Of a DNA stretch of 13,852 nt, positions 1-8,211 are shown piece after piece; the first letter of the stretch is position 1, and the number at the start of each line of letters is the position of its first letter. The notes beneath the pieces were generated by a model. That model was not told the DNA's origin, made no database searches, and worked only from the letters and a program-made list of their open reading frames with translations. The translations under genes were made by a program, and so were the position numbers. The stretch comes from Hyphomonas sp. UBA5111 (GTDB lineage: Bacteria; Pseudomonadota; Alphaproteobacteria; Caulobacterales; Hyphomonadaceae): assembly GCA_002414505.1 (NCBI GenBank), contig DHZF01000055.1, positions 1-13,852 on the forward strand, written 5' to 3'.

Positions 1-60
1 GAGATCGACGAGACGGACGAAGACACCGATACAAACGAAGAGACGGGAGACGTCACATGA
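1..60 (+). CDS. rimP: Ribosome maturation factor RimP, C-terminal end (partial)
   Basis: An open frame enters from the left edge and ends at TGA 58-60, encoding 19 residues that are almost all acidic or Thr/Asn. Acidic C-terminal tails are common in alphaproteobacterial RimP, and rimP is the usual gene directly upstream of nusA. The stop overlaps the nusA start in an ATGA arrangement, which points to translational coupling. The sequence alone is too short to prove the family, so the call rests mainly on gene order. RimP acts in 30S subunit maturation. Confidence 0.6.
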   Translation, partial: EIDETDEDTDTNEETGDVT

Positions 61-1823
61 ACACCATCGGCGTTTCAGCCAACAGGCTGGAAATCCTGCA
101 GATCGCCAAGGCGGTCGCCGAAGAGAAGGCAATTGACCAGTCGATTGTCATCGAGGCTATGCAGGAAGCAATCGAGAAAGCCGCGAAAGCAAAATACGGC
201 CAGGAGCACGACATCCGTGCGAAGATCGATTCAACGACCGGCGAACAGACGCTCTGGCGTATCCAGACCGTCGTGGCGGACGAAGAGTTCGAGGATGAGT
301 CCAAGGAGCTTCGCCTGTCCGAAGCCAAGAAGATCGACGCGGACCTCGTGGCCGGCGACGAGCTGAAGGAAGAGCTTCCGCCCTTCGATTTCGGACGTGT
401 CGCGGCGCAAACTGCGAAACAGGTCATCATGCAGAAGGTGCGCGATGCCGAGCGCGAGCGCCAGTACAATGAGTACAAGGACCGCGTCGGTGAAGTGATC
501 TCCGGTGTCGTCAAGCGCGTTGAATATGGCCACGTCATCGTGGACCTTGGCCGCGCCGAAGGCATCATCCGTCGCAATGACGGTATCCCGCGCGAGAACT
601 TCCAGACCAATGACCGCGTCCGCGCCTATCTCTACAAGGTGAGCCGCGAGACCAAGGGCCCGCAGATCTTCCTGTCGCGCGCTGCGCCGGAATTCATGGT
701 CAAGCTGTTCGCCCAGGAAGTGCCGGAAGTTTACGAAGGCGTCATCGAGATCAAGGCCTGTTCGCGTGATGCAGGCAGCCGCGCCAAGATCGGCGTGATC
801 TCCAATGATTCCTCGATCGACCCGGTCGGCGCCTGTGTGGGTATGCGCGGTGCGCGCGTCCAGGCAGTGGTCGGTGAATTGTCGGGCGAGAAGATCGACA
901 TCATTCCGTGGAATTATGACGACGCGACCTTCATCGTGAACGCGCTGCAGCCGGCCGAAGTGTCGAAAGTGGTGCTGGACGAGGAAGAGCGCCGCGTTGA
1001 AGTCGTGGTCGCTGACGATCAGTTCCCACTGGCCATTGGCCGCCGGGGTCAGAACGTGCGGCTCGCGTCCCAGCTGACCGGCTGGCAGATCGACCTCGTG
1101 ACCGAGACCGCCGATTCCGAGCGGTACCAGCGCGAGTTCCAGGAGCGGACCGACCTGTTCATGAAGGCGCTCGACGCTGATGAGACGCTGGCCCAGCTGC
1201 TGGCCTCCGAAGGCTTCGAGACGGTCGAAGAGATCGCCTATGTGGCTCCCGAAGACTTCATCACGATCGAAGGCTTTGACGAAGACGTCGCAGAAGAACT
1301 GCAGGAACGCGCCCGGGAATTCCTGGACCGTCTTGCCGCTGAGAATGATGCCAAGCGCAAGGAGCTGGGCGTCGAGGATGCGGTGATGGAACTGGACGGC
1401 ATGACGCCATCCTTTGCGGTCCGTCTTGGCGAAGAGGGCGTGCAGACGCTGGATGATGTGGCTGGCCTGGTGCCGGATGACATCACGGGCTGGCGCGAGC
1501 CGGGCCCCGACGGCAAGCCTGTCTGGGTCGAAGGCGTGCTCAAGAAGGGCGAAATGCGCAAGGACGACGCCCAGATGTTCATCATGCGCGCGCGGGTCGC
1601 CGCAGGCTGGATCGAGCCGGACGCCATCGAGCAGATGCTGGCTGAAAAGGCCGAAGAGGAAACGCCAGAGTTGACCGAGGAGGAGCGTGCGCTCCTGGCA
1701 CTCGGCGAGCTGGGCAACAACCCGTCCCCGGATGCGGTGGACGAAGCCCTTGAAGAGCTTGAGTTTGATCTCGATGCCCTGGCAGCGGAGGGCGGTGATG
1801 AAGAGGCCGCACCGCAAGAGTGA
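57..1823 (+). CDS. nusA: Transcription termination/antitermination protein NusA
   Basis: The 588-residue protein binds RNA polymerase and nascent RNA and modulates pausing, termination and antitermination. Visible domains in order are the NusA N-terminal polymerase-binding domain (about 8-130), an S1 domain (about 140-207), KH1 with GACVGMRGARVQAV near 258-271, and KH2 with GRRGQNVRLASQL near 328-340. Two helix-hairpin-helix acidic repeat regions follow at about 375-425 and 445-515, and then a very acidic tail from 530. Having both C-terminal repeats is the long proteobacterial form. The ATG overlaps the rimP stop, and a GGGAG Shine-Dalgarno at 45-49 lies seven bases upstream. The acidic tail is overlapped at its end by the ylxR start. 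I see no missing key element. Confidence 0.98.
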   Translation: MNTIGVSANRLEILQIAKAVAEEKAIDQSIVIEAMQEAIEKAAKAKYGQEHDIRAKIDSTTGEQTLWRIQTVVADEEFEDESKELRLSEAKKIDADLVAGDELKEELPPFDFGRVAAQTAKQVIMQKVRDAERERQYNEYKDRVGEVISGVVKRVEYGHVIVDLGRAEGIIRRNDGIPRENFQTNDRVRAYLYKVSRETKGPQIFLSRAAPEFMVKLFAQEVPEVYEGVIEIKACSRDAGSRAKIGVISNDSSIDPVGACVGMRGARVQAVVGELSGEKIDIIPWNYDDATFIVNALQPAEVSKVVLDEEERRVEVVVADDQFPLAIGRRGQNVRLASQLTGWQIDLVTETADSERYQREFQERTDLFMKALDADETLAQLLASEGFETVEEIAYVAPEDFITIEGFDEDVAEELQERAREFLDRLAAENDAKRKELGVEDAVMELDGMTPSFAVRLGEEGVQTLDDVAGLVPDDITGWREPGPDGKPVWVEGVLKKGEMRKDDAQMFIMRARVAAGWIEPDAIEQMLAEKAEEETPELTEEERALLALGELGNNPSPDAVDEALEELEFDLDALAAEGGDEEAAPQE

Positions 1824-2472
1824 TGCGCGGGTAACCGCTATTGAAGGTGGTGTTGCGGACGGGGAGAGCCCCGTCCGTCAATGCGCCGTCACCCGGGAAA
1901 AGCTCCCACAGGACGCGATGGTGCGATTTGCACTGTCGCCCGACAATGTCGTCACACCTGACATCGCCGGCAAGTTGCCGGGCAGGGGTGTGTGGATACG
2001 CGCGGACCGGGAGACGCTTGAAACAGCCGTGAAGAAGGGCGCCTTTGTGCGTGGCTTCAAACAGCAGGTCGTTGTCCCGGAAGGACTTTCCGGGATGGTT
2101 GAGAGTTTGCTGCTGCAAAGGCTGACCGGATTGCTGGGCATGGGGAAGAAGGCGGGCGATATCGTGCTCGGCTTCGACCAGGTGCGTGATGCACTGCAGA
2201 AGAAGCGGCCCGGCCTGTTGCTGGAAGCGGCCGATGGTGCAGAAGATGGCCGTTCAAAGGTGTATTTTCTCGCCAAAGCATTATATAGCAACGTGAAAAT
2301 GGCCGGTGCGCTCAGTTCCGAGGAATTGGGCGTGGCTTTTGGACGTGAGCGTGTGATACACGGTCTCGTCCGCAAGGGTCCAATTGCGAAGGCGACAGTG
2401 CTGGCTTATCAGCGGCTAGCCGGATTTCGAACAAGGCCCGAACTGGACTGGTTCCCGGATCAGGATCGGTAG
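1798..2472 (+). CDS. ylxR: YlxR-type RNA-binding protein fused to an L7Ae-like domain
   Basis: This 224-residue protein has a YlxR/DUF448 domain at about 26-95, with RQCAVTREKL (28-37) and GRGVWI (62-67). An L7Ae/YlxQ-like segment follows at about 108-165, with RLTGLLGMGKKAGDIVLGF (108-126). Many Firmicutes encode these as separate genes, ylxR and ylxQ, between nusA and infB; alphaproteobacteria often carry the fused form. Both domains are RNA-binding folds, but their exact role is not settled. I chose the ATG at 1798 because GGAG lies at 1787-1790 and the frame upstream only shadows nusA. It overlaps nusA by 26 bases, implying coupled translation. The C-terminal ~45 residues are basic and aromatic and look unstructured. 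Confidence 0.9.
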   Translation: MKRPHRKSDARVTAIEGGVADGESPVRQCAVTREKLPQDAMVRFALSPDNVVTPDIAGKLPGRGVWIRADRETLETAVKKGAFVRGFKQQVVVPEGLSGMVESLLLQRLTGLLGMGKKAGDIVLGFDQVRDALQKKRPGLLLEAADGAEDGRSKVYFLAKALYSNVKMAGALSSEELGVAFGRERVIHGLVRKGPIAKATVLAYQRLAGFRTRPELDWFPDQDR

Positions 2473-2532
2473 CGGAAAACAAGGCCGAGGCGCATGGGCG
2501 CGGATCGGCAAGAAACGTGGTATGAAGAACGT

Positions 2533-5082
2533 ATGAGCGATACGAAAGACACTGGTGGTAATACGGGCGGACGCAAGCCGCTCACTGTTGCACGGAAATC
2601 ATCCGGCACGGTGAAGCAGAGCTTCAGTCATGGCCGCTCGAAGCAGGTGGTCGTCGAGACCAAGAAGCGCCGGTCCGTCGGGCCGAGCGGTTCGTCTGCT
2701 GCGCCAGCTGGTGATGCATCGAAAGCGGCTTCAGATTCCCTTGAAGCGCGGATGATCGCGACGGCCAAGAAGCTTGGCATCACGGTCAATGAGCTGAAGG
2801 CCCGCCAGAAGGCGCTTTATGAGCGCAAGCAGGAAGAGGCTAATCGCGCCAAGGAAGAGCAGACCCAGAAGGCTGCTCAGGATCGGCTGCGCTCAGAGCA
2901 GGAAAAGAAGTTCCAGGAAGTCAAGGAACGCGAAGAGGCTGAAGCCCGCCGCAAGGCCGAGGAAGAAGCTCGCAAGGTCGAGGAAGCCGCTGCGAAGGAA
3001 CGCGCCGAACGCGCGCCGAAAGCGCGTGGCAAAGCCGAGCCGGCCGCAGCAGCTGCGCCGCCCGTCGAGGACAGCCCGACGCGCGCCAAGCGTGGCAAGT
3101 CCGGCCGGGACGACCGTGATCGCGCCAGCCGCGACTCCCAGAATCGCAGCGCACGTGGTGGTGGCGGTGGCGAACGTCGCCGCGGCAAGCTGACCATTTC
3201 GTCGGCGCTTGGGGATGATGCCGATCGTCAGCGCTCGCTGGCGTCACTGCGCCGTGCCCGCGAACGCGAACGCGAGCGTCGCACCGGCGGAAACGATCAG
3301 CGCGAAAAGGTCTCCATCGAGGTGACCCTGCCAGAAACGATTACGCTGCAGGATCTTGCCGGACGGATGAATGAGCGCGTCGGTGACGTCGTGAAATTCA
3401 TGATCCAGCAGGGCGAAATGCTGCGCGGAAATGACATTGTCGATGCGGACACTGCAGAATTGATTGCCGAGGAATTCGGCCACACAGTGAAGCGCGTTTC
3501 GGAGTCTGATGTCGAGATCGGTCTGGAAGGTGGCGAAGATGATCCGAAGGATCTGAAACCGCGCGCCCCGATCGTGACTATCATGGGTCATGTCGACCAC
3601 GGCAAGACCTCGCTTCTGGACTCGCTGCGCAAGACGGACGTTGTTGCAGGCGAAGCCGGCGGCATCACCCAGCATATCGGCGCCTATCAGGTTCAGCTGA
3701 AATCCGGTGACCGGATCACCTTCCTGGATACGCCGGGCCACGCAGCCTTCACGGCCATGCGCGCACGCGGCGCAACCGCAACCGACATCGCAATTCTCGT
3801 CGTGGCAGCCGATGACTCGGTCATGCCGCAGACGATCGAATCCATCAATCACGCCAAGGCCGCCGGCGTGCCGATCATTGTCGCCGTCAACAAGAGCGAC
3901 CTGCCGGATGCCAATCCGGACAAGGTGCTGACCGACCTGCTCCAGCATGACGTTCAGGTCGAGAGCATGGGCGGCTCCACCCAGGCAGTGAAAGTCTCTG
4001 CGCTGACCGGCGCAGGACTGGACGAGCTGACCGATGCCATCACGCTGCAGGCGGAACTCCTCGAACTGAAGGCCAATCCAGACAGGCCTGCTGACGGGAC
4101 CGTCATTGAGAGCCAGCTGGACAAGGGCCGTGGCCCTGTTGCCACGGTTCTGGTCAAGCGCGGCACACTCAAGCGGGGCGACATCGTTGTTGCCGGCGCG
4201 CAGTGGGGTAAGGTTCGTGCCCTGGTCGATGAACGCGGCCAACAGCTGAAAGACGCCGGCCCATCCCTGCCGGTCGAAGTGCTCGGCCTTGATGGTGCGC
4301 CCGATCCGGGTGACCAGTTCGTGGTTGTCGATACTGAGGCTCGCGCCCGTGAAGTTACTGAATACCGTGTCCGTCAGAAGCGTCAGGTGTCTGGCAAGGC
4401 TGGCGCAGCTGCGCGTGCCTCGCTCGATCAACTGCTCAGCAAGCTGAAGGATGGATCCATCGAGACGTCGGAACTGCCGGTCGTCGTCAAGGGCGACGTC
4501 CAGGGTTCCGTGGAAGCGATCAGCCAGTCGCTCGACAAGGTGTCGACAGAGGAAGTTCGCGCGCGGGTCATTCATGGCGCCGTCGGCGGTATTTCCGAAA
4601 GCGATGTCCTGCTGGCTCAATCCTCCGAAGCGCCGATCTTTGCCTTCAACGTGCGTGCCAACAAGCAGGCCCGTGACCTCGCCGAGAAAGAAGGCGTGGA
4701 GATCCGCTATTATTCGGTGATCTACGACCTGATCGACGATGTGAAAGCGACCCTGTCGGGCATGCTGGCACCGGAGAAACGCGAAACCTTCATCGGTTAC
4801 GCGGAAATCCTCGAAGTGTTCAACATCACCAAGGTCGGCAAGGTTGCCGGGTGCCGGGTTTCCGAAGGCAAAGTGCTCCGCGGTTGCGGTGTGCGCCTGC
4901 TGAGGGATGATGTCGTGATCCACGAAGGCAAGCTGAAAACGCTGAAGCGCTTCAAGGACGAAGTGACCGAAGTGAGTTCCGGCATGGAATGTGGTATGGC
5001 GTTCGAGCGCTATGACGATATCCGCGCGGGTGACAAGATCGAGTGCTTCCAGGTCGAAGAAATCGCAAGGTCCCTCGACTAA
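2533..5082 (+). CDS. infB: Translation initiation factor IF-2
   Basis: This GTPase delivers fMet-tRNA to the 30S subunit and promotes subunit joining. Counting from the ATG at 2533 gives 849 residues. The IF-2-associated N-terminal motif ([20 protein letters not shown], about 15-34) begins the protein. A long charged coiled-coil and Arg/Gly-rich linker runs from about 75 to 255, and an IF2-N domain spans about 260-320. The GTPase domain has G1 GHVDHGKT (352-359), G3 DTPGH (399-403) and G4 NKSD (453-456). Domain II, IF-2C and the fMet-tRNA-binding C-terminus follow. An in-frame ATG at 2494 would add 13 residues, [14 protein letters not shown] prefer 2533 because MSDTKD is the typical alphaproteobacterial start, although neither start has a strong Shine-Dalgarno. 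Confidence 0.97.
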   Translation: MSDTKDTGGNTGGRKPLTVARKSSGTVKQSFSHGRSKQVVVETKKRRSVGPSGSSAAPAGDASKAASDSLEARMIATAKKLGITVNELKARQKALYERKQEEANRAKEEQTQKAAQDRLRSEQEKKFQEVKEREEAEARRKAEEEARKVEEAAAKERAERAPKARGKAEPAAAAAPPVEDSPTRAKRGKSGRDDRDRASRDSQNRSARGGGGGERRRGKLTISSALGDDADRQRSLASLRRARERERERRTGGNDQREKVSIEVTLPETITLQDLAGRMNERVGDVVKFMIQQGEMLRGNDIVDADTAELIAEEFGHTVKRVSESDVEIGLEGGEDDPKDLKPRAPIVTIMGHVDHGKTSLLDSLRKTDVVAGEAGGITQHIGAYQVQLKSGDRITFLDTPGHAAFTAMRARGATATDIAILVVAADDSVMPQTIESINHAKAAGVPIIVAVNKSDLPDANPDKVLTDLLQHDVQVESMGGSTQAVKVSALTGAGLDELTDAITLQAELLELKANPDRPADGTVIESQLDKGRGPVATVLVKRGTLKRGDIVVAGAQWGKVRALVDERGQQLKDAGPSLPVEVLGLDGAPDPGDQFVVVDTEARAREVTEYRVRQKRQVSGKAGAAARASLDQLLSKLKDGSIETSELPVVVKGDVQGSVEAISQSLDKVSTEEVRARVIHGAVGGISESDVLLAQSSEAPIFAFNVRANKQARDLAEKEGVEIRYYSVIYDLIDDVKATLSGMLAPEKRETFIGYAEILEVFNITKVGKVAGCRVSEGKVLRGCGVRLLRDDVVIHEGKLKTLKRFKDEVTEVSSGMECGMAFERYDDIRAGDKIECFQVEEIARSLD

Positions 5083-5093
5083 ATCGGTACGAG

Positions 5094-5621
5094 ATGACGG
5101 CGCCTGACAAAATATCCGGCTTTCTGGACGAAAAGGACCAGAAACGCCTAGCCCGCCTTTCGCGGCGCGGCATCGTTGGGCCAACAGCGATCTATTATGC
5201 TGGTGTCACCGCACCCATCATCTCGGCCAGCATGTCCGTGATGATGAAGAATGCCATCGAAATGGCGGGCTTCAGCCCCTACTGGCAGTGGTTTCTGTCG
5301 GCGCTGGTCGCAGCACTCGCCGGGATCTCGTGGTATCTTATCTTTATCCGCTGGTCCTACCGCTCGGCGGACGATCCGTTCGGCGTGACCCGGGTGGAAA
5401 CGGAAGTCTGCGCGCTGGATGACTGTCTTCAGGTCCGGCGTGGCGGCATTGAAACACGGATCGACTGGGCCAGTATCCTGTCGGTCAAAGCCAGTCGCGG
5501 GTTCACGTCGGTTCTCGTGAAGGGGGCGGACGCCCTGATCATTCCCGATGTCTGGTTCAACAAGGACAAGCAGGCGCGCCGGAATTTCGTGGAGCGCCTC
5601 AAACAGAAAGCAGGTGTCTGA
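5094..5621 (+). CDS. Two-helix membrane protein, YcxB-like C-terminal domain
   Basis: This 175-residue protein is not a recognised housekeeping gene. Two hydrophobic stretches at about 29-51 and 63-87 are probable membrane helices. After them a soluble region (about 97-172) contains RIDWASILSVKAS (122-134) and later FVERLKQKAG, which resembles the YcxB-like domain, a PH-like fold of unknown function. The family call is my reading of the pattern and is moderate. The ATG at 5094 lies 11 bases after the infB stop, and the gene ends directly against the rbfA start, so it is almost certainly co-transcribed with them. An upstream start at 5043 inside infB is possible but unnecessary. Nothing in the sequence ties it to ribosome biology apart from position. 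Confidence 0.8.
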   Translation: MTAPDKISGFLDEKDQKRLARLSRRGIVGPTAIYYAGVTAPIISASMSVMMKNAIEMAGFSPYWQWFLSALVAALAGISWYLIFIRWSYRSADDPFGVTRVETEVCALDDCLQVRRGGIETRIDWASILSVKASRGFTSVLVKGADALIIPDVWFNKDKQARRNFVERLKQKAGV

Positions 5622-6026
5622 ATGGCACGCAAATCTTCTTCGCCGGGCCTCCCCAGCCAGCGCCAATTGCGGGCGGGCGAACTCGTGCGTCACGCGGTAT
5701 CGGACATTCTCGCCAGGGAAGACTTTCGCGACCCTGACCTGAAAGGGATCATTGTGACGGTGGGTGAGGTTCGCTGCTCGCCAGACCTGCGGCACGCAAA
5801 CATCTTCGTCTCTCCGCTCGGGGATGACAGCGAAGCAGGCCGCGCCAAACTCGCCGAAGCGCTGAACCGGGCGGCGAGCTTCCTGCGCGGCAAGCTCGGC
5901 CGCGAGATCGAGCTGAAATTCACGCCGCAGCTGCATTTCATCGCGGACAGATCCTATGATGAGGCGACGGCGATTGACCGCTTGCTGGCGGATCCTCGCG
6001 TGAGACGCGATCTGGACCAGGAATAA
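5622..6026 (+). CDS. rbfA: 30S ribosome-binding factor RbfA
   Basis: RbfA binds immature 30S subunits near the 5' helix of 16S rRNA and assists late maturation and cold adaptation. The 134-residue length is normal. The N-terminal basic segment is followed by RAGELVRHAVSDILARE (about 17-33), then IIVTVGEVRCSPDLRHANIF (about 43-62) and the family-typical IELKFTPQLHFIADRSYDEA (about 96-115), a single KH-like fold. The ATG follows the preceding TGA with no gap. A short AGG lies just upstream within the preceding gene. The stop is TAA at 6024-6026. Position between infB and truB is the classical one. Confidence 0.97.
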   Translation: MARKSSSPGLPSQRQLRAGELVRHAVSDILAREDFRDPDLKGIIVTVGEVRCSPDLRHANIFVSPLGDDSEAGRAKLAEALNRAASFLRGKLGREIELKFTPQLHFIADRSYDEATAIDRLLADPRVRRDLDQE

Positions 6027-6116
6027 CACCCCACCGGCACTCTCTGGACAGGTTGTAAGTTGACTCGCGCCGCACGGATTGCGAGCGTTTCATGATCGCA
6101 AGCAGGGGCCGAACCG

Positions 6117-6797
6117 ATGGACCGCCAGACGCTCGACATGGAAGGGGCCCGGCGCGGAGAGATTTCTTCCGCATCGCTTCAGATGGGCGAAGACACGATC
6201 GCTATTCAATGCATTGCCACCATGTCAGTGGAGTCCATGGAATTCGCCCCATGGGAAACTGCGACGAACAAACGGGCCCAAAGCCTGTACGCCTCCTTTT
6301 TCGTGATCAATTTGTTCTTTGGCTTGATGGCGCTCGCCTGGGGCGGCCTGTTTCCGGGCAACGGCTCCAGTCTTGTCGCACTCGTCATTGGGGGCGTGCT
6401 GACGCTCCTGGGATTTGTCCTGGGCATCCGCGCAGCGATGATCGCGCGTCGCATGAAGCGGCGCCAGCCCTATTACCGTCTGGTGATCGGGGCGTCGGAT
6501 GGACGGCGGATCCCGCTCGTCGACAATAACCGGGACGTCCTGATGCGCATTCGCGATGTGGTGCGCCACAAGATGGATTCCGGGGATCGGGAAATCCGGG
6601 GCGACTTTGACCTTGATCTGGATCTCGTGAATCTGAATCTTCCCACCGAAGCCCAGAAGACAAAGACCTTGTCGCGCGGGCCGGACATTGTGCCGAAGTC
6701 CAGCCAACGGGAAACGGAGGTCGAGGCCGTGACAGCGGAGACAGAATCCGAAGTCCTGTTCGATCAGGATGCCGAAATCATCCGCGACGCTTCCTGA
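6117..6797 (+). CDS. Membrane protein of unknown function, DUF6232-like
   Basis: The 226-residue product is not a gene I can name. Residues 18-48 look like beta strands. Two hydrophobic stretches at about 57-78 and 84-107 are likely membrane helices. A strand-helix region follows (YRLVIGASDGRRIPL, 120-134, then VLMRIRDVVRHKM, 141-153). The layout of a beta segment, helical hairpin and beta/helix segment recalls DUF6232 proteins; this is a pattern judgement only. From about 158 the chain becomes acidic and low complexity, with alternating Asp/Leu (DFDLDLDLVNLNL), and is probably unstructured. An AGGGG about eight bases before the ATG supports the start. It lies 90 bases after rbfA and 134 bases before truB on the same strand. 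Confidence 0.75.
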   Translation: MDRQTLDMEGARRGEISSASLQMGEDTIAIQCIATMSVESMEFAPWETATNKRAQSLYASFFVINLFFGLMALAWGGLFPGNGSSLVALVIGGVLTLLGFVLGIRAAMIARRMKRRQPYYRLVIGASDGRRIPLVDNNRDVLMRIRDVVRHKMDSGDREIRGDFDLDLDLVNLNLPTEAQKTKTLSRGPDIVPKSSQRETEVEAVTAETESEVLFDQDAEIIRDAS

Positions 6798-6850
6798 CGT
6801 CATTGACGCAGGGCTGACCCCATCGGCTTGACGGGCTGGACGGGGCTGCG

Positions 6851-6874
6851 TAAGGCCGCGCCTTAATCCTTTTC
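6851..6874 (+). terminator. Weak intrinsic terminator-like hairpin before truB
   Basis: A perfect 6-bp inverted repeat, TAAGGC / GCCTTA at 6851-6856 and 6860-6865, has a three-base loop and is followed within a few bases by TTTT (6870-6873). It sits 54 bases past the preceding stop and 58 bases before the truB start. The stem is short and the T tract is interrupted, so it may attenuate rather than end transcription, and it may be chance. Confidence 0.3.
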
Positions 6875-6931
6875 GACCCACCGCTGCCCGCGTTCGAACC
6901 GCGTGCCGGCGCAACCAGAAAGATCTGAAAC

Positions 6932-7873
6932 TTGGCCCGTCAAAGAAAGCGCAAAGGCGACCCGATCAACGGGTGGCTCAACCTGTTCAAACCTGTCGAC
7001 ATCACGTCCACCCAGGCGGTTGCCATCCTGAAGCGCAAGTACAATGCCCAGAAGGTCGGTCATGGCGGGACGCTGGATCCGCTGGCCGATGGCATCCTGC
7101 CGATTGCTTTCGGAGAAGCGACCAAGACCGTCCAGTGGGCGATGGACGCGCAGAAGGAATATGTCTTCACCATTCGGTGGGGCATCTCGACCGAGAGCCA
7201 GGATGCCGAAGGCGAGGTGACTGCCACGTCTGATGCGCGGCCGACACGTGAACAGGTGGAGGCGCTTCTCAAGGGCTATATCGGCACGATTGAACAGGTG
7301 CCGCCGAAATTTTCCGCCATCAAAGTTGACGGCCAGCGCGCTTATGACCTTGCGAGGGAAGGGGAGGAGTTCGAACTCACCTCCCGCGAAGTCGATGTGT
7401 TCAATGCTGATATCATTGGAATGCCGGATGCGGATCATACGGTCATCCATGTGACGTCCGGCAAGGGCTTCTATGTGCGCGCCATGGCGCGGGATCTGGC
7501 GTTCGACCTCGACTGTGAAGGCCATATCAGCCAGTTGCGACGCACGCGCGTCGGCCAGTTCGGGGCGCCGACCGCCATTCCGCTCGCAAAGATCGAGGAA
7601 GCCGAAGACATGGAGACCCTGATGGGGTTCCTCCAGCCGATCCACGCCATGCTGGAGAATGTGCCAAGTGTGGACATCACCCGCGAAGAGGCCGGCAATA
7701 TCCGTCACGGTCGGACCATCGTTCTGCTCCCGCATGTGGTCGAACGCTGGAAGGACGAGACGTCTGACGATCCGGACGACCGGGCTGCCATCGCGGTCTG
7801 TGACGGTCATGCGGTTGCCTTGGGAGATGTCCGCGCGGGTCGGTTTGAGCCCAGCCGCGTCTTCACAACCTGA
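6932..7873 (+). CDS. truB: tRNA pseudouridine(55) synthase TruB
   Basis: TruB converts U55 in the T-loop of tRNAs to pseudouridine. The 313-residue length is typical. The catalytic motif GGTLDPLADGILPI is at 45-58, with Asp49 as the expected nucleophile. Other family motifs are GWLNLFKP (14-21), VPPKFSAIKVDGQRAYDLAR (123-142) and GKGFYVRAMARDL (177-189). A C-terminal TruB_C-type domain runs from about 240. The start is TTG at 6932; no in-frame ATG lies upstream near enough, and the family begins with the same basic MARxRK stretch. The Shine-Dalgarno is weak (AGAAAGA, about 10 bases upstream). In relatives the next gene is usually rpsO, which is not present here. Confidence 0.96.
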   Translation: MARQRKRKGDPINGWLNLFKPVDITSTQAVAILKRKYNAQKVGHGGTLDPLADGILPIAFGEATKTVQWAMDAQKEYVFTIRWGISTESQDAEGEVTATSDARPTREQVEALLKGYIGTIEQVPPKFSAIKVDGQRAYDLAREGEEFELTSREVDVFNADIIGMPDADHTVIHVTSGKGFYVRAMARDLAFDLDCEGHISQLRRTRVGQFGAPTAIPLAKIEEAEDMETLMGFLQPIHAMLENVPSVDITREEAGNIRHGRTIVLLPHVVERWKDETSDDPDDRAAIAVCDGHAVALGDVRAGRFEPSRVFTT

Positions 7874-8208
7874 ATTAGGATTATTCCCTCGGTCTTGGCA
7901 TTGGATTCGGTCGGTATGCCGAAGCCCTCCAGGCAGGCGGTGCAGGATTTTCAGGTGCGGATTTGGGCGGGTGCGCGAAGGCGCGACGCGCGGAAAACGT
8001 TCACGATTGAGAGCAAATCCGGCTTAATCCGCGCGGTGAGAAAACTGTCTTTGATTGACCGGGCTGGCACAGGTTCGAAGGGGCATACGCTCGCTGGGGG
8101 CCAGCCATGACTTTTTTCGCTTGCAACGAGATTCAACTGGAAAGTTGCACGGAATCTGCAAGATGGGGAGTCCCACCAATGAGGGTGGGTACTAAGGGAG
8201 TACTCTTA
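7874..8208 (+). other. Leader region before the small peptide gene, with inverted repeats
   Basis: No convincing gene fills these 335 bases. GC falls to about 47% around 8101-8160, below the flanking genes. An open frame runs from TTG 7895 (or ATG 7916) to TGA 8108-8110 and could encode 71 or 64 residues, MPKPSRQAVQDF onward. It matches nothing I know and has no good Shine-Dalgarno, but its stop overlaps an ATG at 8107 in an ATGA arrangement. Two 8-base inverted repeats interleave: CGGATTTG 7958-7965 with CAAATCCG 8014-8021, and CGCGCGGA 7987-7994 with TCCGCGCG 8028-8035. A clear sigma-70 promoter was not found by eye. Confidence 0.4.
8093..8117 (+). terminator. Possible intrinsic terminator downstream of truB
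   Basis: GCTGG at 8093-8097 and CCAGC at 8101-8105 form a short perfect stem with a GGG loop. TTTTTT follows at 8112-8117, but five or six bases separate stem and T tract, which is longer than normal. An alternative, longer-range partner GGCTGG lies at 8063-8068. It could end the truB transcript and isolate the accessory operon, but the structure is weak. Confidence 0.25.
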
Positions 8209-8211
8209 ATG
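8161..8211 (+). promoter_or_regulatory. Tandem Shine-Dalgarno/start modules inside overlapping hairpins
   Basis: GGGAGT occurs at 8166-8171 and again at 8196-8201, each exactly 13 bases (first base to first base) before an ATG (8179 and 8209). The two starts are in frame and 30 bases apart. Three stems share bases: TGGG/CCCA (8164-8167 with 8172-8175), CCCACC/GGTGGG (8172-8177 with 8184-8189, holding the first ATG in the loop) and GGGTACT/AGTACTC (8187-8193 with 8199-8205, one G-T pair, holding part of the second Shine-Dalgarno in the loop). They cannot all form together, so this may be a translational switch. The repeats are directly visible; the switching role is inference. Confidence 0.45.

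Noticed and set aside
231..1817. 528-residue open frame antisense to nusA
   Set aside because: Long antisense frames are expected in GC-rich coding sequence; the + strand carries all NusA domains.
3244..5184. 646-residue open frame antisense to infB
   Set aside because: Shadow of infB codon bias; composition is rich in His/Arg/Asp with no recognisable domain.
6060..6098. TTGACT as a -35 box and TTGCGA/TCGCAA inverted repeat before the 6117 gene
   Set aside because: No -10 match at proper spacing; the 6-bp repeat with an 11-base loop is weak.
6803..6856. TTGACG at 6803-6808 and 6828-6833 as -35 boxes for a truB promoter
   Set aside because: No acceptable -10 element lies 16-18 bases downstream of either.
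8069..8085. GGTTCGAA resembling a tRNA T-loop
   Set aside because: The flanking five-base arms do not pair and no acceptor, D or anticodon arms can be drawn.
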